From Paracoccaceae bacterium (GTDB lineage: Bacteria > Pseudomonadota > Alphaproteobacteria > Rhodobacterales > Rhodobacteraceae), in NCBI GenBank assembly GCA_003567315.1, contig PWZT01000028.1, positions 1 to 64,000 on the forward strand: a stretch of 64,000 bases of DNA, read 5' to 3'. The notes under the pieces are model-generated. The model had not been told where the DNA came from. It saw only the letters and a list, made by a program, of their open reading frames with translations, and did not search any database. Shown in pieces: positions 39,488 through 48,797 of the stretch; within the stretch, counting starts at the first letter, position 1, and the number at the start of each line of letters is the position of its first letter. Position numbers and translations under genes: made by a program.

Positions 39488-40237
39488 ATGATGATTTCGC
39501 GGCTCGCTACGATCACCTTAACAACTGGTTTAATGGCACTGTCGCCCCTTGCGGCAGGGACCTTCGAATACTCACTCGGGGACACTGTCTTCGAAGGCTT
39601 TGTCGCCATGCCCGAGCAGGCGCCCCGTGGCGCGGTGCTGATCGTGCATGACTGGGACGGGCTCAACGCGCATGAGATCGCGCGGGCAGAGGCGATGGCC
39701 GCGGCAGGTTATGTCGGAATCGCGCTTGACCTGTTCGGGCGCGACGCGGTGCTGGAAGGTATCGAGGATTATCGCCGCGAAACAGGCGCGCTTTATGGCA
39801 ACCGCGCCGAATTCCGCGCCCGGATGCAGGCCGGGATCGAGGCCGCCTCCGCGCTTGAAGGCGTGCCAGCAGACATGGTGCTCACGGGGTATTGCTTTGG
39901 GGGTGCAGCGGCGCTTGAAGGCGCGCGCGCGGGTTTCGACATGGCAGGGTTTGTGAGCTTCCATGGCGGGCTCGCCACGCCTGACGGGCAGGATTACAGC
40001 GCCACTTCGGCGCCTGTGCTGGTGCTGCACGGGTCTGCGGACCCCGTCCCCGGATCCGGCATGGCAGATCTCGCGGCCCTGATGGGTGCGCTTGATGACG
40101 CGGGCATTCAGCATCATGCGCGCATTTTCGGCGGTGCGCGGCATGCCTTCACGGTCGAAGGCTCGAATGACTGGGATCCAGACGCCAATGCGGGCGCTGA
40201 AGCGGCCCTGCTGGAATTTCTGGAGGACGTCTTCTGA
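39488..40237 (+). CDS. Dienelactone-hydrolase-family protein, exported
   Basis: A 249-residue alpha/beta hydrolase with a signal sequence (MMISRLATITLTTGLMALSPLAAGTF). The catalytic triad is Cys in LTGYCFGGAAALEGA, Asp in LHGSADPVPGSG and His in GARHAFTVEGS. Classic dienelactone hydrolases are cytosolic; this branch is secreted and its substrate is unknown. GGAGGGG precedes the start. It ends 3 bp from the converging GntR gene. Confidence 0.88.
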   Translation: MMISRLATITLTTGLMALSPLAAGTFEYSLGDTVFEGFVAMPEQAPRGAVLIVHDWDGLNAHEIARAEAMAAAGYVGIALDLFGRDAVLEGIEDYRRETGALYGNRAEFRARMQAGIEAASALEGVPADMVLTGYCFGGAAALEGARAGFDMAGFVSFHGGLATPDGQDYSATSAPVLVLHGSADPVPGSGMADLAALMGALDDAGIQHHARIFGGARHAFTVEGSNDWDPDANAGAEAALLEFLEDVF

Positions 40238-40240
40238 GGA

Positions 40241-40897
40241 TCAGATCGAATACCGATCCTCAGCCATGGAATCCTGCCGCAGCCTTGTCTCGAAGGCCAG
40301 CGATATATGCTGTTTGAGCGCCTCATAGGCGCGGTCGCCATCGCCCTCGGCGATTGCCTCCACGATCCTGGCGTGTTCTTCCAGCGTCTGCTTGCCGCGC
40401 CCCGCGAACGAGATCGAGGTCGTGGCCAGAAGCGCCATCGAGCGGTGCACCAGATCGAGTTGCTGCACCAGATAGCGGTTATGCGAGGCGAGATGGATCT
40501 GCTTGTGAAACCGCTTGTTGGCACGGCTCAGGGCTTGCGGGTCATCGATCAGGCCGCGATCCTCCTCGATCATGGCGCGCAACAGGCGGACTTCCTCCTG
40601 CGTGGCGTGGCGCGCGGCCAGGCGCGCGGCGAGCCCTTCGAGCTCGGAGCGCACCACGTAAAGCTCGGCAAGCTGGTTGTGATCGAGCGATGAGACAATC
40701 AGCGAGCGCCCGTCGCGGGTGAGCAGCGATTGTGTCTCGAGCCTTTGCAGCGCCTCGCGGACCGGCGTGCGCGAGACCCCGAACCGCTCGGCCAGTTCAG
40801 ATTCCACCAGCCGGTCGCCGGGTTTGTAGAGGCCGACATCAATCGCCTCGAGGATCAGCGTGTAGGCGTCTTTCAGCGGTTTGGCGTCCATGCTCAT
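40241..40897 (-). CDS. GntR-family transcriptional regulator (FCD subfamily)
   Basis: The 218-residue protein has an N-terminal winged helix (AIDVGLYKPGDRLVESELAERFGVSRTPVREALQRLETQSLL) and an all-helical FCD ligand domain (about 85-215; LYVVRSELEGLAARLAAR, FHKQIHLASHNRYL, HARIVEAIAEGDGDRAYEALKQHISLAF). FCD members usually sense small carboxylates or sugar acids via a metal; His residues in the helices fit that. Start at 40897 or 40891. Divergent from the nucleotidase gene, which it might control, though no operator is evident. Confidence 0.9.
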   Translation of the reverse strand: MSMDAKPLKDAYTLILEAIDVGLYKPGDRLVESELAERFGVSRTPVREALQRLETQSLLTRDGRSLIVSSLDHNQLAELYVVRSELEGLAARLAARHATQEEVRLLRAMIEEDRGLIDDPQALSRANKRFHKQIHLASHNRYLVQQLDLVHRSMALLATTSISFAGRGKQTLEEHARIVEAIAEGDGDRAYEALKQHISLAFETRLRQDSMAEDRYSI

Positions 40898-40997
40898 GAC
40901 AGTCTCGATGCGCTTTTCCTCCACAAAAGCCGGGATCGGCCCGGATGACAAGCCCTCTCGGCTTGCGATGGCGACGGCGCGCGCTAGGATACCGCAC

Positions 40998-41645
40998 ATG
41001 CCAGCAGAACATTTCAGCCATGTCGAGGCATGGGTCTTCGATCTCGACAACACGCTCTACCCGCCCGAAATGCGCCTGTTCGACCAGATCGAGACGCGCA
41101 TGACGCAATATGTGATGGACACGCTGGGCGTCGATCAGCCTGAGGCGAACCGGTTGCGCAAGCACTACTGGGCGGAGTACGGCACCACGCTCGCCGGGTT
41201 GATGAGCGTGCATGACATCGACCCCCTGCCCTATCTGGTGGCCGTGCATGACATCGATTTCACGGTGCTCGCCCCCGATCCGGAGTTGCGCGACCAGATC
41301 GCAGCCCTGCCCGGGCGCCGGATCGTTTACACCAATGGCTCGGCCGATTATGCGCAGCGGGTCCTTGCGGGGCGCGGGCTCTCGGGGCTGTTCGACGCGG
41401 TTTATGGCGTGGAGGATGCAGGCTTCCGGCCCAAGCCCGAGGCGGCAGCGTTCGAGCGGGTCTTTGCCCGCGACGGGCTTGCGCCGCGCGTTGCGGCCAT
41501 GTTCGAGGATGACCCGCGCAATCTCGCCGCCCCGCATGCGATGGGGATGCGCACCGTGCATGTCGCGCCAGAGCCGCTGGAGGCCGCGCATATCCATCAC
41601 CACACCGATGATCTGGGCGGTTTTCTGGCGCGGCTGCGGGTCTGA
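40998..41645 (+). CDS. HAD-family pyrimidine 5'-nucleotidase-like phosphatase
   Basis: The 215-residue protein has the HAD nucleophile motif VFDLDNTLYPPEMRLFDQI, motif II RRIVYTNGSADYAQRVL, and motif III-IV KPEAAAFERVF...FEDDPRNLAAPHAMGM. The sequence resembles the SDT1/PHM8-like pyrimidine 5'-nucleotidase group that dephosphorylates UMP, CMP or pyridoxal phosphate. ATG 40998 is used because HAD motif I starts about 16 residues later; upstream in-frame codons overlap the divergent GntR gene. Confidence 0.88.
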   Translation: MPAEHFSHVEAWVFDLDNTLYPPEMRLFDQIETRMTQYVMDTLGVDQPEANRLRKHYWAEYGTTLAGLMSVHDIDPLPYLVAVHDIDFTVLAPDPELRDQIAALPGRRIVYTNGSADYAQRVLAGRGLSGLFDAVYGVEDAGFRPKPEAAAFERVFARDGLAPRVAAMFEDDPRNLAAPHAMGMRTVHVAPEPLEAAHIHHHTDDLGGFLARLRV

Positions 41646-41739
41646 AGGCCGGCAAGACAAAAAGTCGCGCGACATTCTGTCATGCTGCGGCGCAGCAAAA
41701 TTGCCGGTATTGCCGCTGCATCGAACTGGAGGAAGAGAT

Positions 41740-41949
41740 ATGGCCGATATGACCGCGACAAAATCCACCCGCAAGGCACTTCCCAAGATGCTGGAAAACG
41801 AACCCTGGGGCATCTGGGCCGCAATCCTCCTGGTGATCGCAGTCCTGGTGATCGCAGGGCTGACCATGGGGCTCAGCGGGCTGGTCATGGTCATGGTCCC
41901 TGCCTCTATCGGCATTCTCGCTGTCTTGAGCCTTGTCGTCTTCGGGTAG
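41740..41949 (+). CDS. Mini membrane protein A (paralogue of 42044-42247)
   Basis: A 69-residue protein: a short basic N-terminus, then ENEPWGIWAAILLVIAVLV and a second helix GLVMVMVPASIGILAVLSL, ending VVFG. Two transmembrane helices are expected. GGAGG lies 8 nt before the ATG. It aligns without gaps over its last 49 residues with the protein encoded 94 bp downstream. Function unknown; I recognise no named family. Confidence 0.8.
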   Translation: MADMTATKSTRKALPKMLENEPWGIWAAILLVIAVLVIAGLTMGLSGLVMVMVPASIGILAVLSLVVFG

Positions 41950-42043
41950 CGCGCACGTCGCTTGCTGATGCGGCAATCTGCCCTGCTGATCCGGCCCACG
42001 GCCATTCATACATCCTCGATGCATAATTCGAGGAGAACGAAAC

Positions 42044-42247
42044 ATGGCATCGAAAGGCGACCCGCATCGCAAACCCAATGACTGGCGCAAGGAAGAGGAG
42101 CCCTGGCCGCTCTGGGCGGCGATCATGGTGTTTCTCAATGTCTTTGTCATCGCAGGGATGGTCTGGGGATTGCCCGGGATCGTGACCGTGATGGTGGGCG
42201 CTGCGATGCTCGCGGTGGCGCTGCTGGTGCTGATCGTCTTTGGCTGA
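42044..42247 (+). CDS. Mini membrane protein B (paralogue of 41740-41949)
   Basis: A 67-residue protein with a charged N-terminus (ASKGDPHRKPNDWRKEEEPW) and two predicted helices (LWAAIMVFLNVFVIAGMVW, TVMVGAAMLAVALLVLIVFG). Shared residues with the upstream paralogue include EPW..WAAI, VIAG, the GL.G turn, VMV and the final [13 protein letters not shown] precedes the start. The tandem pair looks like a duplication that has diverged. Confidence 0.8.
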   Translation: MASKGDPHRKPNDWRKEEEPWPLWAAIMVFLNVFVIAGMVWGLPGIVTVMVGAAMLAVALLVLIVFG

Positions 42248-42266
42248 TGCGTGCGGGCGCGCCCTG

Positions 42267-43052
42267 TCAGCGCAACCGTGGTGGGCGCGCCGGGTCGCTG
42301 CCCGGTGGCGGGCTTTCCTCCTTCACGGGCGGTTGCGGCAGATCGAAGCGCAGCCCGACTCGGGCCAGTTCGGCCGCGCGCGGGGCATCGGCGTCGAGAA
42401 ATGTCACATCGAGCATCCCGGCCTCGACGCCCGAAAACCCCAGCGCCGTCTGCACCGCCCGCGTCAAGGCCGCCTCAGACCCCGGCGCAGGCGCGATGAA
42501 GGCCAGCATGTGCCCGCGCGCGCCGCTCTCATATTCCACGCCGGTCAGATAGGCCATCCGCGCGAGCCCTTCCATCCGCGCAAGCCGCTGGTCGAGCGCG
42601 AGCAGCAAGGGCTCCGGCAGACCCCTGGGCGGGTGCAGCGCAACCGCGCGCGAGGTCAATTCCTCGGGCCGTTCGGCAATCATCCGCGCCAACCAGTCGA
42701 GAATTTCCGGAGGCAGCAGCCGTGAGGATGGCGCGACCCCGAGGTTCAGCCCCAACCCCATCTGCTGCCCCGCCAGCATCTCGACCAGTGTCCGGCCCGA
42801 GAGCGCGGCATAGGGCGATGGCAGGCCGGTGAACTCGGTCAGACGGTCTTCGCTGTCGAAGGCAAGCACGATCCTGCCATCTTCGAGATCGAACACCTTG
42901 GGGGTGATCTGGTCGCCCTGCGCCTCCTGCTCCAGCAACAGCACCAGCTCGGACTCGACCAGCCGCCCGTAATAGCGCAGGCGCAGACTTGTGTCCTCGG
43001 GCGCGGCCTCGCAGGCTGCCCAGGCCTGATCGAGCAGCGTCTCATCCGTCAT
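42267..43052 (-). CDS. SseB-family protein
   Basis: The 261-residue product matches the SseB N-terminal domain: LRLRYYGRLVESELVLLLEQEAQGDQITPKVFDLEDGRIVLAFDSEDRLTEF and the segment LPSPYAALSGRTLVEMLAGQQMGLGLNLGVAPS. A C-terminal half (about 150-245) is predicted mixed alpha/beta and ends in a Pro-rich tail. SseB-family proteins have no agreed function. ATG 43052 has GGAGAGG upstream; a GTG two codons earlier is less likely. Confidence 0.82.
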   Translation of the reverse strand: MTDETLLDQAWAACEAAPEDTSLRLRYYGRLVESELVLLLEQEAQGDQITPKVFDLEDGRIVLAFDSEDRLTEFTGLPSPYAALSGRTLVEMLAGQQMGLGLNLGVAPSSRLLPPEILDWLARMIAERPEELTSRAVALHPPRGLPEPLLLALDQRLARMEGLARMAYLTGVEYESGARGHMLAFIAPAPGSEAALTRAVQTALGFSGVEAGMLDVTFLDADAPRAAELARVGLRFDLPQPPVKEESPPPGSDPARPPRLR

Positions 43053-43178
43053 TCGCACACCTCTCCGTCACTGCGGGTGCAGCTAAAGCGGGGGGCAGGG
43101 CTTGGCAAGGCCGGAGAGCCCGGCTTGTCTTCCATGCGGGGAAGGTCTATTACACATGTGAAGCAAACTGGAGCTCGC

Positions 43179-44105
43179 ATGCTTTCGCGCGGCACCTCTG
43201 TCCAACCCCTGACCGGGATCATCCTCAACCTCTCGGCGCTTCTGGTGCTGTCCAGCATGGCCGGTGTGGTCAAGGCCGTGAGCGCGCATGTGCCCACCGG
43301 TCAGGCCGTGTTTTCGCGCGCCTTCTTCTCGCTGCCCTTCATCCTGATCTGGATCGCCATGCAGGGCCCGCTGATGGACGGGCTGCGCATGGCCCGCCCC
43401 CGCCTGCATCTAGTGCGCGGGCTTCTCGGCTCGGCCACGCTGGGGATGAATTTCGTGGCGCTCTCGCTCCTGCCCCTGCCCGAGGTCACGACCATCGGCT
43501 TTGCCGCACCCGTTCTGACATTGATCTTCGCCGTGGTGCTGCTGGGCGAACGCGTCCGCCTGTTTCGCTGGACCGCCGTCGGGCTGGGGCTGGCGGGCGT
43601 GATGATCGTGGTCTGGCCGCGGCTGGCGCTGGGCGGCGAGGTTGACCAGATGGCGCGGATCGGTGCCCTGATGGCGCTGGGCGCGGCGTGCACGGCGGCG
43701 CTGGTCAAGATCCTCGTGCGCCGCATGGTCGTGACCGAGACCACCCCTGCCATCGTGTTCTGGTTCGCGATGACCGCAAGCCTCCTGTCGCTGGCCACAC
43801 TGCCTTTCGGCTGGGTCATCCCGTCGGGCGAGATCCTGCTTTTGCTGGTGCTGACAGGGGCGCTGGGCGGCATCGGGCAGTTGATGATGACGGCGAGCTA
43901 CCGCTTCGCCGATGCCTCGGCGCTCGCACCCTTCTGGTATGTGCAACTCTTCTTCGCCACTGCCATCGGCTATGTGTTTTTCGGCGAAGTCCCGACCGGG
44001 CCGATGATCATGGGCGCGAGCCTCGTGATCGCATCGGGACTGCTGATCCTGTGGCGCGAATCGCAGCTGGGCAAACAGACACAGGAGCGCATGCCGCTGA
44101 ACTAG
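43179..44105 (+). CDS. EamA-family (DMT) transporter
   Basis: The 308-residue protein has ten hydrophobic helices in two EamA repeats (about 12-145 and 155-300): SALLVLSSMAGVVKAVSAHV, FSRAFFSLPFILIWIAM, PLPEVTTIGFAAPVLTLIFAVVLLGERV in the first; PFWYVQLFFATAIGYVFFGEVPTGPMIMGASLVIASGL in the second. Substrate unknown. ATG 43179 is chosen from GGAG 5 nt upstream; an extended frame back to 43077 is not membrane-like. Confidence 0.9.
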   Translation: MLSRGTSVQPLTGIILNLSALLVLSSMAGVVKAVSAHVPTGQAVFSRAFFSLPFILIWIAMQGPLMDGLRMARPRLHLVRGLLGSATLGMNFVALSLLPLPEVTTIGFAAPVLTLIFAVVLLGERVRLFRWTAVGLGLAGVMIVVWPRLALGGEVDQMARIGALMALGAACTAALVKILVRRMVVTETTPAIVFWFAMTASLLSLATLPFGWVIPSGEILLLLVLTGALGGIGQLMMTASYRFADASALAPFWYVQLFFATAIGYVFFGEVPTGPMIMGASLVIASGLLILWRESQLGKQTQERMPLN

Positions 44106-44184
44106 ATTGCTTTTCGATCACGGTGTCGCGTCGCCGGTGGGACAGCGCGCCCTCTGATTTGTACAGGGCCTTTCGTGCGCAGAA

Positions 44185-44236
44185 GCGCGCCTGACGGCGC
44201 GCGGCCTTCGGCGAGAGTATTTTGGGCAAGATGAAG
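44185..44236 (+). repeat. Dispersed 3'-end element, copy 5 (with hairpin)
   Basis: Hairpin GCGCGCC-TGAC-GGCGCGC (44185-44202), mini hairpin GCCTTCGGC, then GAGAGTATTTTGGG and CAAGATGAAG ending at 44236. It is about 80 bp downstream of the EamA gene on the same strand. Confidence 0.88.
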
Positions 44237-44367
44237 TCACGGCGCGAAGGCTCGTCTCGGCAGGTGCAGGCTTGCCGGGACCGGGACGACCGCTTTCGCG
44301 ACAGGGCTGGCATCCTGCGCCGTGATCTGTTTTGATACCTTGCAATCAATCAGAAGGAGCCAGACCC

Positions 44368-44958
44368 ATGCGCACCGCGCTTATTGCCCTGCCCGCCGCG
44401 CTCGCCCTTTCGGCCTGTATCGAGGCCGATTTCACGCTTGATGTCCTTGGCGAGGATGAGGCCCGCATCACTGGCTTCATCGAAATGCAGCGCCAGATGT
44501 TCGAGATGGCGGGCGCGGACGACTCCTTCTGCCCCGACGATGAGGGCGCCAGCATGACCATGACCGACACCCATGTGCGCTGCGAATTCGACACCACCGG
44601 CACCTTCGAGGAAGTGATGATGGACGGCGTGGGCCCGGGCGAAGAGGTCGGCGCGGACGAAGACACGCCGGGCGAGATCGCCTATCTGGGTGATGGCCGC
44701 GTGCGCGTCTTCCTGCCGCTGGGCATGATGGGCAGCGAGATGGACGAAATGGCCGAAGACCCGGCCATGATGGAGATGATGGCACAGATGATGGCGGGGC
44801 TGTCGGTCAGCTACACAGTGCGCGGGCGCGAGATCGAGAGCTCGACAGGCGAGATCTCCGAAGATGGCACCAGCGCCAATATCAGCTTCGGGGTCGATGA
44901 CCTGATGGGACCGGCCGAAGAGCGCCCGGTCGATTTCGAAACGATTGTGCGTTACTGA
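44368..44958 (+). CDS. Lipoprotein of unknown function, acidic
   Basis: A 196-residue protein with a lipoprotein signal ([17 protein letters not shown], Cys17) and a very acidic, Met-rich body ([21 protein letters not shown]). Two cysteines (SFCPDDE, VRCEFD) may form a disulfide. The mature part resembles, loosely, the LppM-type beta/alpha lipoproteins, but I cannot assign a family. AAGGAG precedes the ATG. Its last 7 nt overlap the end of pgi on the opposite strand. Confidence 0.78.
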   Translation: MRTALIALPAALALSACIEADFTLDVLGEDEARITGFIEMQRQMFEMAGADDSFCPDDEGASMTMTDTHVRCEFDTTGTFEEVMMDGVGPGEEVGADEDTPGEIAYLGDGRVRVFLPLGMMGSEMDEMAEDPAMMEMMAQMMAGLSVSYTVRGREIESSTGEISEDGTSANISFGVDDLMGPAEERPVDFETIVRY

Positions 44959-46559
44959 CGCTGCGCGCGCAGAAAGGCGATCAGCGCCCGGGTCGAGCCG
45001 TCCTTGGCGCTGGCATCCGCCCCCTCCAGCATCGGGCCGAGCGCAGTTGCAAGTTCCTTTCCAAGCTCGACCCCCCATTGATCGAAGGAGTTGATCCCGA
45101 GGATCACGCCTTCGACAAAGACCCGGTGTTCATAGAGCGCGATGATCTGGCCCAGCGTGAAGGGGGTGAGTTGGGGGTAGATCAGCGTGGTGGACGGGCG
45201 GTTGCCCGGAAAGACCCGGTGGCGCGCCTGCCGCTCCAACGCGTCGCCTTCCAGCCCCTTGGCTTGCATCAGCGCGCGCGCTTCCGCCAGCGACCGCCCG
45301 CGCAACAGCGCTTCGGATTGCGCGAGGCAATTGGCGGCCAGTAGCCGGTGCTGATGCGCGAGCCCCGGCTCATGGCCTTTTGCGGCGAGCAGGAATTCGC
45401 AAGGGACCACGCGCGTGCCCTGATGGATGAGTTGGTAGAAGGCGTGCTGGCCATTGGTCCCGGGCTCGCCCCAGACAATCGGGCCGGATTGGCGGTCCAG
45501 ATCGCGCCCATCCATGCCCACGCGCTTGCCGTTCGATTCCATCTCCAGCTGTTGCAGATAGGCGGGCAGACGCGCGAGCCGCTGGTCATAAGGCAGCACA
45601 GCGCGTGTGGCATGACCGCAGATCTGATTGTGCCAGATGCCGACCAGCGCCAGCATCACCGGCATGTTCGCGGCCAGCGGTGCGGCGCAGAAATGGCGGT
45701 CCATCGCGCGCCCGCCTGCGAGAAACTGGTCGAACGCCTCCGAACCGATGGCCAGCATCAGCCCCAGCCCGATCGGCCCCCAGAGCGAGTAGCGCCCGCC
45801 CACCCAATCGGCAAAGCCGAACACGCGCTCAGGCGCGATGCCGAAGGCAGCGGTCCTGTCGCGCGCGGTCGAGACAGCGGCGAATTGCGCGCCCGGATCG
45901 GCCACGCTCTCGGCCATCCAGTCGCGCGCGGTCTGCGCATTGGTCATCGTCTCGATGGTGGTGAAGGTCTTGGAGGCGACGATCACCAGCGTCCTCTCCG
46001 GGTCCAGCGCGCGTAGCGTATCGGCGATATGCGCCCCGTCGACATTGCTGACATAATGCAGGCGCGGGCCATCGTGATAGGGGGCAAGCGCGCGCGTCGC
46101 CATGGCAGGCCCCAGATCAGAGCCGCCGATGCCGATATTGACCACATCGGTGATCGCGCCGCCCTGCCCCTTGAGCCGCCCCTTGCGCACAGCCTCCGCG
46201 AAGGCATAGGCCCGGCCACGCTCGGCGCGCAATTCGGGCATGACATCGGCGCCATCGACCTCGATCACTGCCGCATCATCGGCGCGCTGCGCGATATGCA
46301 ACACGGCGCGGCCTTCGGTCTCGTTGATCTTCGCACCGCCGAACATCGCCGCGCGCGCCCCCTCAAGCCCCGCGCTTTCGGCCAGACGGAGCAGCAGCGC
46401 GCGCCCCTGCTCGTCGATATTCGTCTTGGAATAATCCAGCCGCATGTCATTGCAGGTGGCCGAGAAATCCTCGGCCCGCCCTGGCGCCTCGAAAAGCTCC
46501 AGAATATGCCGCCCCTCATGCGCGCGTTGGTGCCGCGCCAATTCGCCCCAGATGCTCAT
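44952..46559 (-). CDS. pgi: Glucose-6-phosphate isomerase
   Basis: Pgi interconverts glucose-6-phosphate and fructose-6-phosphate. The 535-residue protein contains [70 protein letters not shown] (signature) and [16 protein letters not shown], with Lys near the end in [15 protein letters not shown]. It is the last gene of zwf-pgl-pgi; a copy of the dispersed element lies between it and pgl, 15 bp before its start. Confidence 0.97.
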   Translation of the reverse strand: MSIWGELARHQRAHEGRHILELFEAPGRAEDFSATCNDMRLDYSKTNIDEQGRALLLRLAESAGLEGARAAMFGGAKINETEGRAVLHIAQRADDAAVIEVDGADVMPELRAERGRAYAFAEAVRKGRLKGQGGAITDVVNIGIGGSDLGPAMATRALAPYHDGPRLHYVSNVDGAHIADTLRALDPERTLVIVASKTFTTIETMTNAQTARDWMAESVADPGAQFAAVSTARDRTAAFGIAPERVFGFADWVGGRYSLWGPIGLGLMLAIGSEAFDQFLAGGRAMDRHFCAAPLAANMPVMLALVGIWHNQICGHATRAVLPYDQRLARLPAYLQQLEMESNGKRVGMDGRDLDRQSGPIVWGEPGTNGQHAFYQLIHQGTRVVPCEFLLAAKGHEPGLAHQHRLLAANCLAQSEALLRGRSLAEARALMQAKGLEGDALERQARHRVFPGNRPSTTLIYPQLTPFTLGQIIALYEHRVFVEGVILGINSFDQWGVELGKELATALGPMLEGADASAKDGSTRALIAFLRAQRQ

Positions 46560-46573
46560 GCTCGCCCTTCATG

Positions 46574-46595
46574 CTTCATCTTGCCAAAAATACTC
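46574..46595 (-). repeat. Dispersed 3'-end element, copy 6
   Basis: Minus-strand GAGTATTTTTGG then CAAGATGAAG between pgl and pgi, inside an apparent operon, with an imperfect ACGCGC...GCGCGT hairpin before it (46601-46620, overlapping the pgl stop). If it terminates or processes RNA, it would lower pgi relative to zwf-pgl. Confidence 0.85.
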
Positions 46596-46620
46596 AAGAA
46601 AACGCGCGCGGCACGGCGCG

Positions 46621-47292
46621 TCATTCGGACCAATGCACCTGCGCCTGGTCCAGGATCGCCGCGATCGGCGCCTCGGCGGGCGCGAGCTTCGCTGCGCGCG
46701 TGATCGCGTCGCGCTTGGCCTGCCCGGTGATCAGCACATGCACGCGCACGGCGTTCTTGAGCACTGGCAAGGTGAGCGTCACGCGCGGCTCTCCGGCGGC
46801 CTCGGCGCGCATCGGCAGCAGGCTCGGCGCATCTGCGCGCAGCGCCGCCTTGAGGTTATCGGCCCCCGGAAACAGCGAGGCGGTATGCATATCCTCGCCC
46901 ATCCCCAGCAGCAGCACCGAAATCGGCAGATGCGGCGCGAGCCCTTCGCGCAGTTCCTCCAGCCCCTCTTCGGGGGTCGCGTAATCGGCATGCAGCGGGA
47001 CCAGGTGCGCGCTCGCCGCCCGCCCCACCAGCAGGCGCTCGCGCAACAGCCGCGTGTTCGAGCGCGGGCTGTCCTCGGGCACCCAGCGCTCGTCATTGAG
47101 CACCACGGAGATTTTCGCCCAGTCGATTTCCGCGCCGCTGAGCGTGTCGAAGACAGGCCCCGGGGTGGTGCCGCCGGGAACCGAGAGCGTGGCCCGCCCG
47201 GAGCCGCGCAGCGTCTCGCCCAGCTGCGAGGCGATGCGTTGCGCCACGCGCAGCATCATCATCTCGCGATCCGGGTATTCATGAAAATCCAT
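46621..47292 (-). CDS. pgl: 6-phosphogluconolactonase
   Basis: Pgl hydrolyses 6-phosphogluconolactone. The 223-residue product belongs to the DevB/SOL type: LRGSGRATLSVPGGTTPGPVFDTLSG, WAKISVVLNDERWVPEDSPRSN, ISVLLLGMGEDMHTASLFPGA with the active-site GMGxDxHxAS motif. The start codon overlaps the last base of the zwf stop (47292), so it is translationally coupled. Confidence 0.96.
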   Translation of the reverse strand: MDFHEYPDREMMMLRVAQRIASQLGETLRGSGRATLSVPGGTTPGPVFDTLSGAEIDWAKISVVLNDERWVPEDSPRSNTRLLRERLLVGRAASAHLVPLHADYATPEEGLEELREGLAPHLPISVLLLGMGEDMHTASLFPGADNLKAALRADAPSLLPMRAEAAGEPRVTLTLPVLKNAVRVHVLITGQAKRDAITRAAKLAPAEAPIAAILDQAQVHWSE

Positions 47293-48737
47293 CAGCGAAT
47301 CTCCCGCCAGCGCCGCCCGTCCTTGTGCATCAGCATGAGGGCCCCTTCCGGCCCTGTCGAGCCCGGGTCATAGGGCTCCGGCCGATCTCCGCGCGTCTCC
47401 CAGCCCTCGATGATGGGATCCACCCAGGCCCAGGCGGCCTCAACCTCGTCGCCGCGCATGAACAAGGTCTGATTGCCGCGGATCACATCCATGATCAGCC
47501 GCTCATAGGCATCGGGCACATAGAGATCATTGCCCAGCGCCTCGGCGAAACTCATGTCGAGCGCCACATCCTTGAGCCGCATGCCCCCCGGCCCCGGCTC
47601 CTTGATCATCACCCGAAGATCCATGCCTTCATCGGGTTGCAGGCGGATCACCAGCACATTCTCGCGCCAGAGATTGGACTCGCCGAAGATCGAATGCGGC
47701 GGCTCCTTGAAGGTGATGGCGATTTCCGAGACGCGCGATTTCAGCCGCTTGCCAGTGCGCAGGTAGAAAGGCGTGCCCTTCCAGCGCCAGTTCGACACAT
47801 GCAGCTTCATCGCGATGAAGCTTTCGGTGCGCGACTCGGGATTGCCTGCCTCGGTCAGATAATCCGCGCCGCCATTGCCACGATACTGGCCGCGCACATA
47901 GTCGCCCGGCCGCAACGGGTCGAGCGCGCGGATGACCTTGAGCTTTTCGTCGCGCATCGCATCGGGCTCGAAACAATGCGGCGGCTCCATCGCAATCAGG
48001 CACAGAAGCTGCATCAGATGGTTCTGCACCATATCGCGCATCGCGCCGGAATTGTCGTAATACTCCCCGCGCCCGTCAACGCCGACAGTTTCGGCCACTG
48101 TGATCTGCACATGATCGACGAATTGCGCGTTCCACAGCGGCTCGAACAGGATATTGGCGAAGCGCACCGCCATCAGGTTCTGGACCGTTTCCTTGCCCAG
48201 ATAATGATCGATCCGGTAGATCTGATCTTCGTGGAAATATTCCGCCAGCACCTGATTGAGCGCGCGCGCGGTCTGCAGATCCTTGCCGAAGGGCTTTTCC
48301 ACCACGATCCGCGAGTCGCGATCGGCAATCCCGCGCTGGTGCAGGCGTTGCGCGAGATCGCCGAAGAGGCTTGGCGCGACCGAGAAATAGAAGGCCCGCA
48401 CGACACCCTCGCGCATATGCTCGCCCAGCGCCTGCCAGCCACCCTCGCCGCGCGCATCAATGGCGACATAGCCCAGCATATCCATGAAACCCGCAAGCAC
48501 ATCGGGCTGGAGCTCATCCTTGGGCAGAAACTCCTCGAGCGCCGATGTGACCTGCGCCTGAAACTCCGCGCGCGACATCTCACTGCGCGCCGCGCCGATG
48601 ATGGCGGCACCTTCCGGGATCTGACCCTCTTTCCAGCGTCGATAAAGCCCGGGCAGGATCTTGCGGCGCGCCAGATCTCCCGTAGCCCCGAAGATCACGA
48701 GATCAAATTTCTCGACCGGAATGACGCGCGCAACCAT
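47292..48737 (-). CDS. zwf: Glucose-6-phosphate 1-dehydrogenase
   Basis: Zwf oxidises glucose-6-phosphate to 6-phosphogluconolactone, producing NAD(P)H, the entry to the Entner-Doudoroff and pentose phosphate routes. The 481-residue protein shows the nucleotide motif LVIFGATGDLARRKILPGLY and the catalytic signature YRIDHYLGKETVQNLMAVRF. GGAGGGTGTC precedes the ATG. A LacI-type operator and two other palindromes lie within 75 bp upstream. edd and eda are not in the window. Confidence 0.97.
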   Translation of the reverse strand: MVARVIPVEKFDLVIFGATGDLARRKILPGLYRRWKEGQIPEGAAIIGAARSEMSRAEFQAQVTSALEEFLPKDELQPDVLAGFMDMLGYVAIDARGEGGWQALGEHMREGVVRAFYFSVAPSLFGDLAQRLHQRGIADRDSRIVVEKPFGKDLQTARALNQVLAEYFHEDQIYRIDHYLGKETVQNLMAVRFANILFEPLWNAQFVDHVQITVAETVGVDGRGEYYDNSGAMRDMVQNHLMQLLCLIAMEPPHCFEPDAMRDEKLKVIRALDPLRPGDYVRGQYRGNGGADYLTEAGNPESRTESFIAMKLHVSNWRWKGTPFYLRTGKRLKSRVSEIAITFKEPPHSIFGESNLWRENVLVIRLQPDEGMDLRVMIKEPGPGGMRLKDVALDMSFAEALGNDLYVPDAYERLIMDVIRGNQTLFMRGDEVEAAWAWVDPIIEGWETRGDRPEPYDPGSTGPEGALMLMHKDGRRWREIR

Positions 48738-48762
48738 GACACCCTCCGTGTTGGATGATACC

Positions 48763-48776
48763 TGATGGCACCATCA
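48763..48776. promoter_or_regulatory. Palindrome TGATGG-CA-CCATCA upstream of zwf
   Basis: Six-base arms around a 2-bp centre, 26-39 bp before the zwf start. It may form an operator or an RNA hairpin in the leader just before the ribosome site. Confidence 0.4.
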
Positions 48777-48781
48777 CCCTG

Positions 48782-48797
48782 CAGGTTTGAGAACCTG
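48782..48797. promoter_or_regulatory. Palindrome CAGGTT-TGAG-AACCTG upstream of zwf
   Basis: Six-base inverted repeat with a 4-bp centre between the LacI-type site and the TGATGG palindrome. Candidate second regulator site or leader hairpin. Confidence 0.4.

Noticed and set aside
46601-46620. Separate intrinsic terminator after pgl
   Set aside because: The hairpin is imperfect and overlaps the pgl stop; I treat it as part of dispersed-element copy 6.
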